Part shown: one piece after another, positions 20,274 to 29,438 of the stretch | Numbering within the stretch: position 1 is the stretch's first letter | Layout: every line of letters begins with the position of its first letter | From: Oceanomicrobium pacificus | GTDB taxonomy: Bacteria; Pseudomonadota; Alphaproteobacteria; Rhodobacterales; Rhodobacteraceae | Assembly (NCBI RefSeq): GCF_009833495.1 | Contig: NZ_WUWG01000001.1 | Span: 806,001 to 870,000, forward strand | DNA length: 64,000 bases | Reading direction: 5' to 3' | Translations under genes and position numbers: made by a program | The notes under the pieces: generated by a model | The model's input: the letters and a program-made list of their open reading frames with translations, nothing else | The model's database searches: none | Told to the model about the DNA's origin: nothing

Positions 20274-20945
20274 ATGAAGATCCTGCTGGCCGAAGATGAT
20301 GCGCAGACCGCGCGCTACATTCGCGACGGGCTCACCGCCGAGGGCCACGCGCTCGATGTGGTGGGCACCGGGCGCGACGCGCTGGTGCAGGCGACCTTGC
20401 AGAATTACGACCTGATCCTGCTCGACCGGATGATGCCGGAACTGGACGGGTTGGCCGCGCTGCGCGCGCTGCGCGCGGCCAAGGTCGCGGTGCCGATCCT
20501 GTTCCTCACCTCGATGGACGGGGTGGATGACCGGGTCGAGGGGCTGCAGGCCGGAGCCGACGACTATCTGGTCAAACCCTTTGCCTTTGCCGAACTGTCG
20601 GCGCGCATTCAGGCGCTGGCACGCCGGCCCGCCCTACAGGGCGAGGTGACGGTGCTGGAAGTGGGGCCGCTGAGGATGGACCTTGTGCGCCGGCAGGTCA
20701 CCCGCGAGGGGCAGGAGATCGACCTGCAACCGCGTGAATTCCGGCTTCTGGAACATCTGATGCGCAATGCGGGGCGTGTGCAGACCCGTACGATGCTGCT
20801 CGAAGCCGTGTGGGACTTCCATTTCGACCCGCAGACATCGGTCGTGGAGACGCATATCAGCCGGTTGCGCGCCAAGATCGACAAACCGTTCGACACGCCG
20901 CTCCTGCACACGGTGCGCGGCGCGGGCTACATGGTGCGCGCGTGA
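20274..20945 (+). CDS. OmpR-family response regulator
   Basis: A DNA-binding transcription factor of 223 residues. The receiver domain (about 1-115) has acidic pocket residues E7, D8 and D9, phospho-acceptor D51 (LLDRMMPELDG), T/S signal residue in FLTSMDG and the conserved K in YLVKPF. The C-terminal winged helix (about 130-223) ends in the typical LHTVRGAGYMVRA. Its stop overlaps the histidine kinase GTG start by four bases, giving a coupled pair. Location opposite degP suggests an envelope stress regulator comparable in role to CpxR, an inference from neighbourhood. Confidence 0.93.
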   Translation: MKILLAEDDAQTARYIRDGLTAEGHALDVVGTGRDALVQATLQNYDLILLDRMMPELDGLAALRALRAAKVAVPILFLTSMDGVDDRVEGLQAGADDYLVKPFAFAELSARIQALARRPALQGEVTVLEVGPLRMDLVRRQVTREGQEIDLQPREFRLLEHLMRNAGRVQTRTMLLEAVWDFHFDPQTSVVETHISRLRAKIDKPFDTPLLHTVRGAGYMVRA

Positions 20946-22408
20946 GCGGGACGGCGGAGGCGGGCGGCCGCCGCACGCGCGTGCCCGCCTGGGCGGCTTC
21001 GTCCTCCATGCGGCTGGCTTTGACCCTGTCGGCGCTTTTCGTCGTCTCCACCCTGACCGCCGCGGCTGTATCCTTCCTGCTCCTGTCGGGCGAACTGGCG
21101 GGGCGGCACCGCGCGGACGCGCAGCAAATGGCGGAAAATCTGGCCGCCACCTATCAGGTGGCGGGCCTGCCGGAACTGCATGCCCAGATCGCGACCAACG
21201 TCATCACGACCCGGGATTTCAGCAACCTCTACCTCTTTATCGACCGCAGCGGCGCGGCGGTCTTCGGCAATTTTTCCGTCCGCCAGCCCTTCACCGGTTC
21301 CCGCGACCTCGTGGCCGGGCGGGACATCTCGCTTGTCGGCGCCCCGCCGGGGATCGAGGGGCAGAATTTTGCCGCCTACGGTCTGCAGATTCCGGCCGGC
21401 TGGATCCTGACCGCACGCAACACGCGCTGGATCGCCGACACGCGCCGCATCGTGATCCAGACGCTGGCCTGGGGCCTCGGGGCGGCGCTGGCCCTGTCGG
21501 TCCTGATCGCGCTCTGGCTGGGGCGGCGGTCGGAGCGGCGGATTGCGCGGCTCAACGCGATGCTCGATCAGGTGGCGGCGGGCAATATGGCACTGCGCTT
21601 CGATTATGACCCGGGCTGGCCCGACGATATCAGCCGGGTGGCGGATGCGATGAACGACATGCTCGACCGTCTGGGCCGCTCAGTCGACAGTTTGCGGCAG
21701 GTCTCCACCGATGTGGCGCATGATCTGCGCACGCCGCTCACGCGGTTGCGGGCGCGGCTGGAGCCGCTTCTGGTGCGCGATGACCTGCCCGAAGGCGCGG
21801 CGCAGGAACTGGATCTGGCCGTGGCCGAACTCGACACGCTGGTGCGCACCTTCAACGCGGTGCTTCGGATCAGCCAGATCGAGAGCGGGCGGGCACGGCC
21901 GCGCCTCGACGCGGTGGACCTGCGGCAGCTCTGCGCCGATCTGCATGAGATGCTCTTGCCGGTGGCCGAGGATCAGGGCCACCGGTTCCGGTTCGCGGAT
22001 GGCACGGGCGACATGCATGTGACCGGCGACCGCGACATGCTCGCGCAGGCCATCACCAATCTGGTGGAGAACGCGATCCGGCATTGCCCCGATCCCGCGG
22101 AGATCACTCTGGCGCTGGCACGCACCGGCGATGCGGTCGAGGTCAGCGTGGCCGACACGGGCCCCGGCATCGAAGCGGAGGCACGCGACGATGTGTTCCG
22201 CCGGTTCTTCCGGCTGGAAAAGAGCCGCTCGACCGAAGGCAGCGGCCTGGGTCTTGCGTTGGTTGCGGCGATCCTGCGGCTGCATGATGCGACGATCAAC
22301 CTGTCGGACAATGGGCCGGGCCTGCGCGTGACCGTGCGGTTCGGCGGGGCGCACCCACCCGACCGGGCGGCAGGCCGCGATGCATTGGCGGCGGGCACGA
22401 ACTTGTGA
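20942..22408 (+). CDS. Sensor histidine kinase (HAMP, HisKA, HATPase)
   Basis: Inner-membrane partner of the preceding response regulator; 488 residues from a GTG that overlaps the regulator stop (GTGA). Two membrane segments (about 28-48 and 172-194) enclose a periplasmic sensor of about 120 residues. A HAMP domain (195-248) and HisKA follow, with H260 in DVAHDLRTPLTRLR. The ATPase domain has N-box LVENAIRH, G1 DTGPGI, F-box VFRRFFR and G2 GSGLGLALV, so it looks active. An alternative ATG at 21008 would still keep the first membrane segment. The signal sensed is unknown. Confidence 0.93.
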   Translation: MSGTAEAGGRRTRVPAWAASSSMRLALTLSALFVVSTLTAAAVSFLLLSGELAGRHRADAQQMAENLAATYQVAGLPELHAQIATNVITTRDFSNLYLFIDRSGAAVFGNFSVRQPFTGSRDLVAGRDISLVGAPPGIEGQNFAAYGLQIPAGWILTARNTRWIADTRRIVIQTLAWGLGAALALSVLIALWLGRRSERRIARLNAMLDQVAAGNMALRFDYDPGWPDDISRVADAMNDMLDRLGRSVDSLRQVSTDVAHDLRTPLTRLRARLEPLLVRDDLPEGAAQELDLAVAELDTLVRTFNAVLRISQIESGRARPRLDAVDLRQLCADLHEMLLPVAEDQGHRFRFADGTGDMHVTGDRDMLAQAITNLVENAIRHCPDPAEITLALARTGDAVEVSVADTGPGIEAEARDDVFRRFFRLEKSRSTEGSGLGLALVAAILRLHDATINLSDNGPGLRVTVRFGGAHPPDRAAGRDALAAGTNL

Positions 22409-22474
22409 CAAGGTGGGGTCACTGCCTGCGTGCACACTCCCCCGACCCCGGCAACAGATCAAAGGTGCGTCCCC

Positions 22475-23209
22475 GTGTCCAGCAACAAGCCTTTCGCATG
22501 TCGTCCAGATGTTCCTATCGCAGCGGTATCAGGTCGCTGCGCGGCACTGGCGCTGGCCGGCGCCATCTGCGCGACGACCGCGTCCGCGCAAGAGCAGGAA
22601 AAATCCTCTGACGATCCGACGAAGATCGCCACGAAGGCCGGCATTTCCTACACCGATGAGGCGGCGATTTCCGGGTCACTGGCCTTCGGTCCGGCCACAA
22701 AGGTCAATGCGCGCATCTCCGAGAGCGGGCAATGGTCGCTCGGCGCGTCCTACCTCTTTCCGTTCGGCATCGTGACCTTCTCGGCCTCCAGCCTGGAGTT
22801 CGACAATGAAGCGTCGCAGACGCGCTATTCGCTCGGCGGCTTCATCCCCGTCACGGCCATGGGTGTCCGGACCGGCAACTGGCAGGTTTTCGTACCGTTC
22901 GGCTACACCTACACGGAAGGCGAGGTCGTGGTGTCCGCCCTTGGCATCGAAGACCCGTTCTTCGTCGATGTGAACAGCCGCAGCGGCTATACCGGCCTCT
23001 TCGCGATCTATCCGTTCAACGAACAGTTCACGCTTCTGAGCGGCGCCGTGGGCACTGTGGGCACCGACGATTTCACCGGCATATCGCTCGGCACCGGCCT
23101 GTCCTACCATTTCACGGAGCAGGACACCCTGTCCGTTTTCGCGAGCGTCATCGACAACAGTTTCGGCAGCCGCGACCGGCTGGGCATCTCCTACAGACGC
23201 GAGTTCTGA
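22475..23209 (+). CDS. Outer-membrane beta-barrel-like protein
   Basis: About 244 residues from a GTG preceded by AAAGGTG; an in-frame ATG at 22430 is possible but lacks a ribosome site. A signal peptide (hydrophobic AALALAGAICATTASA, residues about 22-38) precedes a mature part of alternating polar/hydrophobic strands rich in Tyr, Phe and Gly, such as WSLGASYLFPFGIVTF and LGTGLSYHF. It ends in aromatic Phe (YRREF), a hallmark of Bam-inserted barrels. About ten strands are plausible. No precise family is recognised. It follows the histidine kinase by 66 bases and might be a target or simply a neighbour. Confidence 0.65.
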   Translation: MSSNKPFACRPDVPIAAVSGRCAALALAGAICATTASAQEQEKSSDDPTKIATKAGISYTDEAAISGSLAFGPATKVNARISESGQWSLGASYLFPFGIVTFSASSLEFDNEASQTRYSLGGFIPVTAMGVRTGNWQVFVPFGYTYTEGEVVVSALGIEDPFFVDVNSRSGYTGLFAIYPFNEQFTLLSGAVGTVGTDDFTGISLGTGLSYHFTEQDTLSVFASVIDNSFGSRDRLGISYRREF

Positions 23210-23648
23210 GGGGATCGGTTGGTTGGTCGGAACATTCCGAACTTTCGGTCCTGTACCGGCAACACAAGGATTTTAAGGCTTGAGAGGCCGCACCTGCATG
23301 AGCGCAGCCACGATCCGGCGACCAAGCTTTTCACTATGGATTGCCAGCAAATTCGGAAGCATGCCTCGTCCCGGAATTTGGATGCCTAAAACAAAACGGA
23401 TTATCCGACATTTCCGCCAGCCAATATGCGCAACATAAACGTTCGCGCCTTTCATGGCCGATTTGCGACATGGCTCGCCCTAAATTCTCTTCTGCACACC
23501 CACGTGGCCATCTGGCCGTCACGTTGCGTTCTGAAACGAAATATTCTGAAAAAAACCAGCGTGCCGATCAATTGGCATCACCATTTCTTACCCGGTTCAG
23601 AATTGGATTCCTCGTGGGAGGGAGCTCAAGCGAAGATCGGAGTTGGCG
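23210..23648. other. 439-base low-GC intergenic region
   Basis: Clearly richer in A and T than its flanks (runs such as TTCTGAAAAAAACC near 23550). Short frames of 60-105 codons exist on both strands but lack ribosome sites, family resemblance or coding bias typical of the neighbours. It may carry promoters for neither flanking gene, since both flanking genes end here (barrel gene stop at 23209 on plus, OprB stop at 23649 on minus). It is likely decayed or imported DNA. Confidence 0.5.
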
Positions 23649-24848
23649 CTAGAAAACAACCCGCGCCCGCAAACCGAGGATCGTCAGGTTATCCGACGCC
23701 GGATCGAGGAGCGGGTTCGAGATATACTGGATCGATGGGGTGATCTGGACATCGGGCGAGATGTTGAAACGATAGAAAAGCTCCGATGTGAACTGTGTGT
23801 CCTCGATCCCGCGCGCTTCGGCCCAGTTGAAGCCGATCCCGGCGAGGTCCGTGTTGCGGCGATACCAGCCCAACCCGGTCGAGAGGGACCGTTCGTAGAG
23901 CGCCGCCGTGCCGTCCGACCAGCCGGCGCGCAGGAAGGGCATCCACTGGTTGTCGATGAACCAGGCGGCTGAGAGGGCCAGCCCCTTATCCTCTGCGCGG
24001 GAGCCGTCCTCGGCCGCATCCGACTGCCATGCCGTGAGGTGGATATTGTCGAAATAGAGCCGGTCGGACCCGCTCGTGTAGCCGAGTTCGAGGGATTTGA
24101 ACGTCTCGCCGGTCCGGAAAACTTGTGCATCCGGCTCGGCCGGGTTGCCATTGGCATCCGCGATTGCGCCGACAGCATAGAAATTGTCCCCGATCCTTGC
24201 CCCACCGGCGATGCCGAGGCCCGGATTGGGTGCGTTGATCGTGGGGTTGGTGTTGAAGGCAAGGTTCTGGAAGGCGGTATAGGGGCTGACCATTCCGTAG
24301 ACATCAAGGAAATCCGTCACGTCGATCTGGCCCAATTGCAGGGTCCAGCGTCCGTCCGGGTCGCGCTGGGTCCAGAACAGGTTTGTCAGTATCGTGCCAC
24401 TGTCATTGAACGCGGTGCCGGTAATGGAAAGCGCGCCGGTCTCGAAGCCGTGGAACTGCGGCGCCACCGCGCCATAGGCCTGCCGGTTCTCGACCTTGAA
24501 GGTGAGGCTGCCGGTGTCCGTCGCCTGCCAGGCCCCATAGAACCGGAGGATGCCACCGCCGGCGCGATCTTCCCCGAGGTCGCTGTCGCTCCACTGGCCG
24601 AGCGCGAGATAATCGAGATTGAACCGGAGACCCTGTTCCGCAAGCCCGTCCTTCCAGGCAAACCCCTCCTGCATAACGCTTCGCGGGAAATCGCTGCGCG
24701 GTTGCGGATCGGTCAGGCCATCGCCCGGCGTCAGGTCCGCCGCGACCGAGGAAGGGCCGGAAAGCCCGCCTTGCGCTTGGACCGCCGCCGGCATGAGAGC
24801 CGCCGGGAGCAAGGCAAGGGCCAGAAGGAACCTTTGGGTCATCATCAC
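23649..24848 (-). CDS. OprB-family carbohydrate-selective porin
   Basis: An outer-membrane channel for sugars, 399 residues. Signal peptide: hydrophobic residues 6-22, cleavage after VQA near 25. The barrel part has OprB features: WKDGLAEQGLRFNLDYLALGQW near the start, a long GQIDVTDFLDVYGMVSPYTAFQN segment, and C-terminal ITPSIQYISNPLLDP followed by a strand ending RARVVF with final Phe. Upstream on the same strand lies the truncated amidohydrolase, 190 bases away. Together with the AraC remnant it may be left over from a small catabolic cluster. It looks intact itself. Confidence 0.85.
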   Translation of the reverse strand: MMMTQRFLLALALLPAALMPAAVQAQGGLSGPSSVAADLTPGDGLTDPQPRSDFPRSVMQEGFAWKDGLAEQGLRFNLDYLALGQWSDSDLGEDRAGGGILRFYGAWQATDTGSLTFKVENRQAYGAVAPQFHGFETGALSITGTAFNDSGTILTNLFWTQRDPDGRWTLQLGQIDVTDFLDVYGMVSPYTAFQNLAFNTNPTINAPNPGLGIAGGARIGDNFYAVGAIADANGNPAEPDAQVFRTGETFKSLELGYTSGSDRLYFDNIHLTAWQSDAAEDGSRAEDKGLALSAAWFIDNQWMPFLRAGWSDGTAALYERSLSTGLGWYRRNTDLAGIGFNWAEARGIEDTQFTSELFYRFNISPDVQITPSIQYISNPLLDPASDNLTILGLRARVVF

Positions 24849-25038
24849 TCCAGTTCGTTTCCGTCGTGGTGCAGACTGTCCTCGGGACTGCGGATCGGTT
24901 GCCGGCCAGACAGTCGGGCTCCGTCGAGACGGACGCGTGGCTCCACATCCGGACGGGTGGACACATGTTCACCGTTGGCCGGTTCCCCCAACTCGGCAGA
25001 AATGGCGGGCGCGCCGAAACTAGCGCGGCCCGCCCACC

Positions 25039-25848
25039 TCACAGATTGCCGAAATAGGCATCGCGTTGCGGACCGGCCGGCTGGAAAGCGGGCGCGTTCT
25101 CGTCGGGCAGCCAGTTCTTGTAGACCAGACCGTCCTTCATCACGAAATCCACATTCTGGCGCAGGATCGCGTCCAGATCCTCCAGCGGGTTGCCATCGAC
25201 AAGGATGATGTCGGCATAGCCGCCCTCTGCAATCGTGCCGAGCGTCCCGTCCTTGTAGGGATTCATCCCGCCGCTCCAGCTCAGCACTTCCGCCGCGTTC
25301 GACGTGGCCGTTTTGAGCGAGAGCAGGTTGTTGTTCGCAACCTTGTTGAACCAGAGCACATTTTCGGCCTGCCGCACCACGTCAGGGCCGAACATGTCGC
25401 CGCCGGTCACGATGAGCACATCATGCTTGATCGCCCATTCGAACATCTGCTGCGCACCGGCATTCACGGATTTGGCCTTGGCCTTCTGGTCGGCGCTGAA
25501 GAAGGTGATGCCTTCCGGGTCGGCAAAGGCTTCGAGCGACATGACGGCTTGCGCCGACAGCGCCACGCCTTCCTCCTTCATCCGGATGATGGTCTCCTCC
25601 GAAACCAGAAAATTGTGATCGATGACGCGCACCCCGGCGTCGATGGCGCGGTTCACGGACCGGTCGTGATAGGCATGGACCAGCACATAGCTGCCATAGT
25701 CCTTCGCCACCTCGACAATGGCCTCCAGTTCCTCGACCGACATTTGGGTGGCGTGGATCGGGTCGAACTGGCTGGCAACCCCGCCGCCGGCCATCACCTT
25801 GATCTGGGTGGCGCCGGCACGGAAATTCTGCCGCGCGGCACGGCGGAC
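25039..25848 (-). pseudogene. Truncated metal-dependent amidohydrolase (C-terminal 269 residues only)
   Basis: The reading frame encodes the C-terminal half of an imidazolonepropionase-like amidohydrolase: FRAGATQIKVMAGGGVAS, then HAYHDRSVNRAIDAGVRVIDHN (metal-binding His residues), TGGDMFGPD with the catalytic Asp, and GTIAEGGYADIILVDGNPLEDL near the end. Family members run to about 400-480 residues with the first HxH metal motif near the N-terminus; that part is absent. Going upstream, resemblance stops abruptly at about 25848, where sequence of an oppositely oriented AraC gene begins. With no metal-binding HxH and no start region it cannot be a working enzyme. The break is best explained by a deletion that removed the 5' parts of two divergent genes. 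Confidence 0.8.
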
Positions 25849-26721
25849 ATGCTTGCCGATCCGTCTGCCCTTGCGCCGGCCAATTCGATCTACCGGTTTG
25901 CGGAACTGGCGGCACAGGAACTGGGCGATCCCCATCTGGGGGTGAAGCTCGGACTGGATCCGCGGATCGTCAAATGGCCTGTCATTGCGGATGCATTTTC
26001 GGCATCGAACGTGATGGTCGAGTTCTTCTCGCGGTTTCTGCTCGACGCGCAGAGGTTCACGACGCGCGTAGAGTTTCACCTCCGGATCGGTGCGGAAACG
26101 TCCTGGTTCGAGCGCGACCGCGGCTTCATGCCGGCCGACAGCCCAGCGCAGATCGACGCTCTGTCGGTTGGCCTCTTCGTGAACATCTTCCGACTTGTAT
26201 TGGGCGACGGCTTTCAGGACAGGGAGATGCTCTTCCGGGTCTGTGCCCCCGAGGTGGCGCGCATACCGGCACTGGGTCAGTGCGCGCTGATGAAGGGGGA
26301 TGCCCGGAAGTTTGCTTTTTCCTTCCCGTCCGAATGGCTGGTGCTGCCCATCCGTCAAGACCGCGACGCGGCATCGCCGCGCCTGACCAACAAACCGCCT
26401 TCGGAGTCGCTGATCGCGGCCATCCGCTCGAACATCCGTTCCAACATGGCTGATCCCGGTTTAGGTGTGCCGGCGCTGGTTGCCCAGATGGGGTTCAACC
26501 GCCGCGCGGTGCAGAAATACCTCCGCGATCGTGGTTCCGGCCTGTCCGACCTGATCGAGGAAGAGCGGCAGAAACTGGCTTGCGAGCTGCTGGACGCGCA
26601 GGCCATGTCAGTAGAGGAGATATCGGACAGGCTCGGCTACACCGACGTGTCCAATTTTTCCCGTGCGTTCCGACGGTGGACGGGTTTGGCGCCTTCGCGG
26701 TGGAGGCGTGAAGGTGATTGA
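25849..26721 (+). pseudogene. N-terminally truncated AraC-family transcriptional regulator
   Basis: From an ATG at 25849 about 290 residues can be read. The ligand-binding domain of the arabinose-binding-like type (PF12625) starts late: the typical AxxxGDPxLGL element, usually near residue 65, is here near residue 28 (ELGDPHLGVKLG), so about 35-45 N-terminal residues are missing. The C-terminal AraC helix-turn-helix pair is complete (VPALVAQMGFNRRAVQKYLRDRG and SVEEISDRLGYTDVSNFSRAFRRWTG). The DNA-binding half could still be made, but without its promoter and N-terminus function is doubtful. It adjoins the truncated amidohydrolase head to head, which was probably its target gene. Confidence 0.7.
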
Positions 26722-27117
26722 AGATCTTAGATCCAATAAGAATCTATCATTGAGGCGAAACACCAAATTAGAAAGCACTCAATCAGCGAAATTTTCAGCG
26801 TGCCGGCGAAAAAAATAATAAAAGTATACGTATATAGAAAATATATCAAGTAATTCAAAATTTGAGATTGATATCCATTGATAAATTCACGAATGTAATA
26901 TTTATTGTTATCACCTTAATATTCGGGAAGCAATTTTTTTTGCAGTCACTGAGTCCAACCAAAGAACCGACCCTGCATCTAAGCTGATCCGGAGGGTGGG
27001 GCGCAGATATCATGGCGCTGACAGCAGACCACTATCTACACCACCCAGAAAACGAGGTGTGTCATGATGGGCGCAACGAGTAAACACCAATTAAGTCATT
27101 GAAATTATTAGGGTGGA
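26722..27117. other. AT-rich island beside tRNA-Ala (396 bases without a gene)
   Basis: GC falls to about 22% in 26821-26940 (26 of 120 bases), against about 65% around it. It contains a perfect 10-base palindrome TATACGTATA (26825-26834) and poly-A and poly-T runs. No frame of useful length is open; tiny frames at 27012 (23 codons) and near 27063 are not supported. It lies on the 3' side of the minus-strand tRNA-Ala, the side where integrative elements insert, but no duplicate of the tRNA 3' end was found in the window. Confidence 0.7.
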
Positions 27118-27193
<76 letters not shown>

Positions 27194-27339
27194 GACAGCG
27201 TCCTTTTCACTGCAACTTGACGGGCTGTCAAGTCAGCCACGGTTGGCGGAATGCCGCCTGCGCGCCACATTTGCACCTTGGTTTCGTCGATTCCGGCCGC
27301 CATATTCAACGCAATGCAACAGGAGGACCCCCGCCCCCC

Positions 27340-27819
27340 ATGCTGACCCGACGCGAGACTTTGACAGGTGTGCTGTCCCTGCCGGCGCTGTCGCTCTTTG
27401 CCTCCGAGGCAGAGGCCGCGCGGGCCGTAGCGCAGGAGATGTTCCTCTATTCCAACCAGTGGCGGCGCAAGAACGGGCTGTCAAACCTTGCCCAATCGCG
27501 CGCGCTGACCCGTTCGGCACAGGATTTTGCAGAATATATGCATCGCACCAACCGGTTCGGACATTCGGTCGACGGGAAACGGCCGATGCTGCGCGCCCGC
27601 GCGGCCGGCTATCGCGCCATGTATATTGCCGAGAACATCGCCGGACGCACCTATCGCGGCGCGCCGGAGCCGAATGTCGGCCAATTGCTCGTCGGCCAGT
27701 GGATCAATTCGCCCGGCCACCGCAAGAACATGGCGTCGCGCAAGGCGCGCGACCTCGGCTGTGGCGTGATGATCGCGGACGGGATGATCTACGCGGTCCA
27801 GACCTTCGGGCGCACCTGA
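27340..27819 (+). CDS. CAP-domain (SCP/PR1-like) secreted protein
   Basis: A 159-residue extracytoplasmic protein of the CAP superfamily, as in bacterial YkwD-like proteins. The N-terminus MLTRRETLTGVLSLPALSLF looks like a twin-arginine signal with cleavage after AEA near 26. The CAP domain shows FLYSNQWRRKNGL, SAQDFAEYMHRTNRFGHS (cavity His), ENIAGRTY (cavity Glu) and WINSPGHRKNM (second His), so the CAP cavity residues are kept. Function in bacteria is unknown. The ATG at 27340 follows AGGAGGA; the open frame continues upstream to 27217 without a signal. It converges on the RsbW-like gene with 13 bases between stops. Confidence 0.87.
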   Translation: MLTRRETLTGVLSLPALSLFASEAEAARAVAQEMFLYSNQWRRKNGLSNLAQSRALTRSAQDFAEYMHRTNRFGHSVDGKRPMLRARAAGYRAMYIAENIAGRTYRGAPEPNVGQLLVGQWINSPGHRKNMASRKARDLGCGVMIADGMIYAVQTFGRT

Positions 27820-27832
27820 CGCCGGTTTTCCC

Positions 27833-28288
27833 CTAGCCTGCCTTTGCCCGTTCGCGCACCAGCGTGAGTGTCCAGATGTTGCGCTGGCCGTTGCGGGCAT
27901 AGCTGACCGTGTCGGCGATCTCGTGAATGATCGACAGGCCAAACCCCCCTTCGCGCAAGGTCTCCGTACCAGAGCTGTTTGGATTTTCCGCCGGAGGTTT
28001 CGCGTCCGGTGCGCGGAAGGGCCTCCCCCTGTCCTCGCTGCGCAACCGCAGGAAGGACGGAGCCAGCGTCATCGTCAAGTCGATCGGCCCTGCGGTTCCG
28101 CCATAGGCGTGACGCGACAGGTTGGTGAGGAGTTCCGCCGAGACAAGTTCCACCTCTTCCTGCCGGTCCGCCCAGGCCGGGGTCCGCGCGATCAGCCGCC
28201 CGATGGCCGCCGCGATTTCGGAGACCCGGCGCAGGTCGGACTGGAACTGCCAGTCGAAATGGCGCGGCAGGGCGGGATCAGTGCGCAT
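27833..28288 (-). CDS. RsbW-like serine kinase / anti-sigma-type ATPase
   Basis: A 151-residue single GHKL ATPase domain of the RsbW/SpoIIAB type, which phosphorylates a STAS partner on serine. The N-box with ELLTNLSRHAYGG (N56, H60), a D-x-G (D86, G88 in SEDRGRPF) and a G2 box GGFGLSII (about 114-121) are all present, so ATP binding looks intact. It is the last gene of the unit acyltransferase-STAS-nucleotidyltransferase-kinase; its start lies one base beyond the stop of the nucleotidyltransferase gene. The STAS partner is two genes upstream and a PP2C phosphatase at 37.5 kb, completing a partner switch. No sigma factor is nearby. Name is by motif, not by tested activity. Confidence 0.85.
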   Translation of the reverse strand: MRTDPALPRHFDWQFQSDLRRVSEIAAAIGRLIARTPAWADRQEEVELVSAELLTNLSRHAYGGTAGPIDLTMTLAPSFLRLRSEDRGRPFRAPDAKPPAENPNSSGTETLREGGFGLSIIHEIADTVSYARNGQRNIWTLTLVRERAKAG

Positions 28289-28289
28289 G

Positions 28290-29438
28290 TCAGGCGTTGG
28301 CCGCCGATGCGGCCAGCCGTAACGGTCGGGCGGGTTTGCCACGCCAGACAGGGCCGCTCCGGTCGAGCGGCGGCGCAGGTCCCCCGCCGTCGCGCGCCAG
28401 CGGCATGGTCACGCTCCAGTTCGGGTCAACCAGCTGGTCGGCCACGATGGCGCCGGGTGACAGGCGCACGCCCGGCCGCAGGATCGAGGCCGAGACGTGG
28501 CAGCGCGGACCGATGACGCAATCCGCTCCGATCCATGTCGGTCCCTCGATCCGCGCCGCGGGGTCGATCCGCGCGCCGGCCTCGACAAAGAGCGGCCCGC
28601 GCCAGTTCAACCGCTCCGGGTCGACCTGCGCGAAAGGCGCCAGCGTCAGTCCCTCGCCCACCTGATGGCCCGGCGGGGACAGGCCCGCAATCCGGCCGTG
28701 GAGCGCGCGCGCGATCGTCTGCCCGTAATCGCGGATGCACCCGATATCGATCCACTGGAACGGCGTTCGGTCCACCTTGACCGGCACGCCGGCGGCAAGG
28801 AGTGCCGGGATCAGATCCTGCGCGATATCGGGTGTGCCGCCCTGCGGCAGATGCGACAGTACCTCCGGCGACATGATGTAGATGCCGACATTGGCGAGAT
28901 TGCTGGCCGCATCCTCCACCTTCGGTTTCTCCTGAAATCCCTCCACGCGTCCGGTGCGCCGCGCGCGGATGATCCCGTATTTGGGAATATCCGAATCCGG
29001 CACCTCCTGCGCGAGGATGGACAGTTGCGCGCCGCTGGCCCGGTGCCGGTCCATCGCAGCCGACAGGTCGGCATCGATGAGTGCGTCGGCACACAGCACG
29101 ATGAAGGGCTGGTCGAACGGTGCGATCCGGTCATGGATCCGGCGGAGCGCACCGGCCGATCCGAGCGGTGACGGCACGGTGCCGCCGCTCGCCCAGCCAT
29201 ATTCGCGCGAATAGGCAATGGAGAGCCCGTGCCGAGACCCCGTGCCGAGCGCATCGATGATGCGCTGGCCGTGATGGGCGACATTGACGATCACTTCCGT
29301 GACGCCGCAGGACGCGAGCCGCCCGAGGAGATGATCCGCGATCGGACGGTCGAAGATCGGCAGGAGCGGCTTCGGCGTATCCGCGGTCAGCGGGCGGACG
29401 CGGCTGCCTTCGCCTGCCGCAAGAAGGACCGCCCTCAC
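28290..29438 (-). CDS. NDP-sugar nucleotidyltransferase with C-terminal left-handed beta-helix
   Basis: A 382-residue sugar-1-phosphate nucleotidyltransferase, probably making an activated sugar for the neighbouring synthase. The N-terminal Rossmann domain has the signature LAAGEGSRVRPLTADTPKPLLP (residues 5-26) and the metal-binding D in VLCADALIDAD. The C-terminus has hexapeptide-repeat-like turns (VEAGARIDPAARIEGPTWIGADCVIGP). Resemblance is to mannose-1-phosphate guanylyltransferase and glucose-1-phosphate transferases; which sugar and nucleotide are used cannot be told. The GTG start at 29438 overlaps the STAS gene stop (GTGA), so it is coupled to it. Confidence 0.85.
   Translation of the reverse strand: MRAVLLAAGEGSRVRPLTADTPKPLLPIFDRPIADHLLGRLASCGVTEVIVNVAHHGQRIIDALGTGSRHGLSIAYSREYGWASGGTVPSPLGSAGALRRIHDRIAPFDQPFIVLCADALIDADLSAAMDRHRASGAQLSILAQEVPDSDIPKYGIIRARRTGRVEGFQEKPKVEDAASNLANVGIYIMSPEVLSHLPQGGTPDIAQDLIPALLAAGVPVKVDRTPFQWIDIGCIRDYGQTIARALHGRIAGLSPPGHQVGEGLTLAPFAQVDPERLNWRGPLFVEAGARIDPAARIEGPTWIGADCVIGPRCHVSASILRPGVRLSPGAIVADQLVDPNWSVTMPLARDGGGPAPPLDRSGPVWRGKPARPLRLAASAANA

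Noticed and set aside
23341-23652. 103-codon plus-strand frame in the low-GC spacer
   Set aside because: No ribosome site, no domain, mixed composition; overlaps the end of the OprB gene on the other strand.
27012-27083. 23-codon frame after GGAGGGTGGGG
   Set aside because: A ribosome-like site is present but the peptide has no signal, no hydrophobic stretch and no known match; too short to support.
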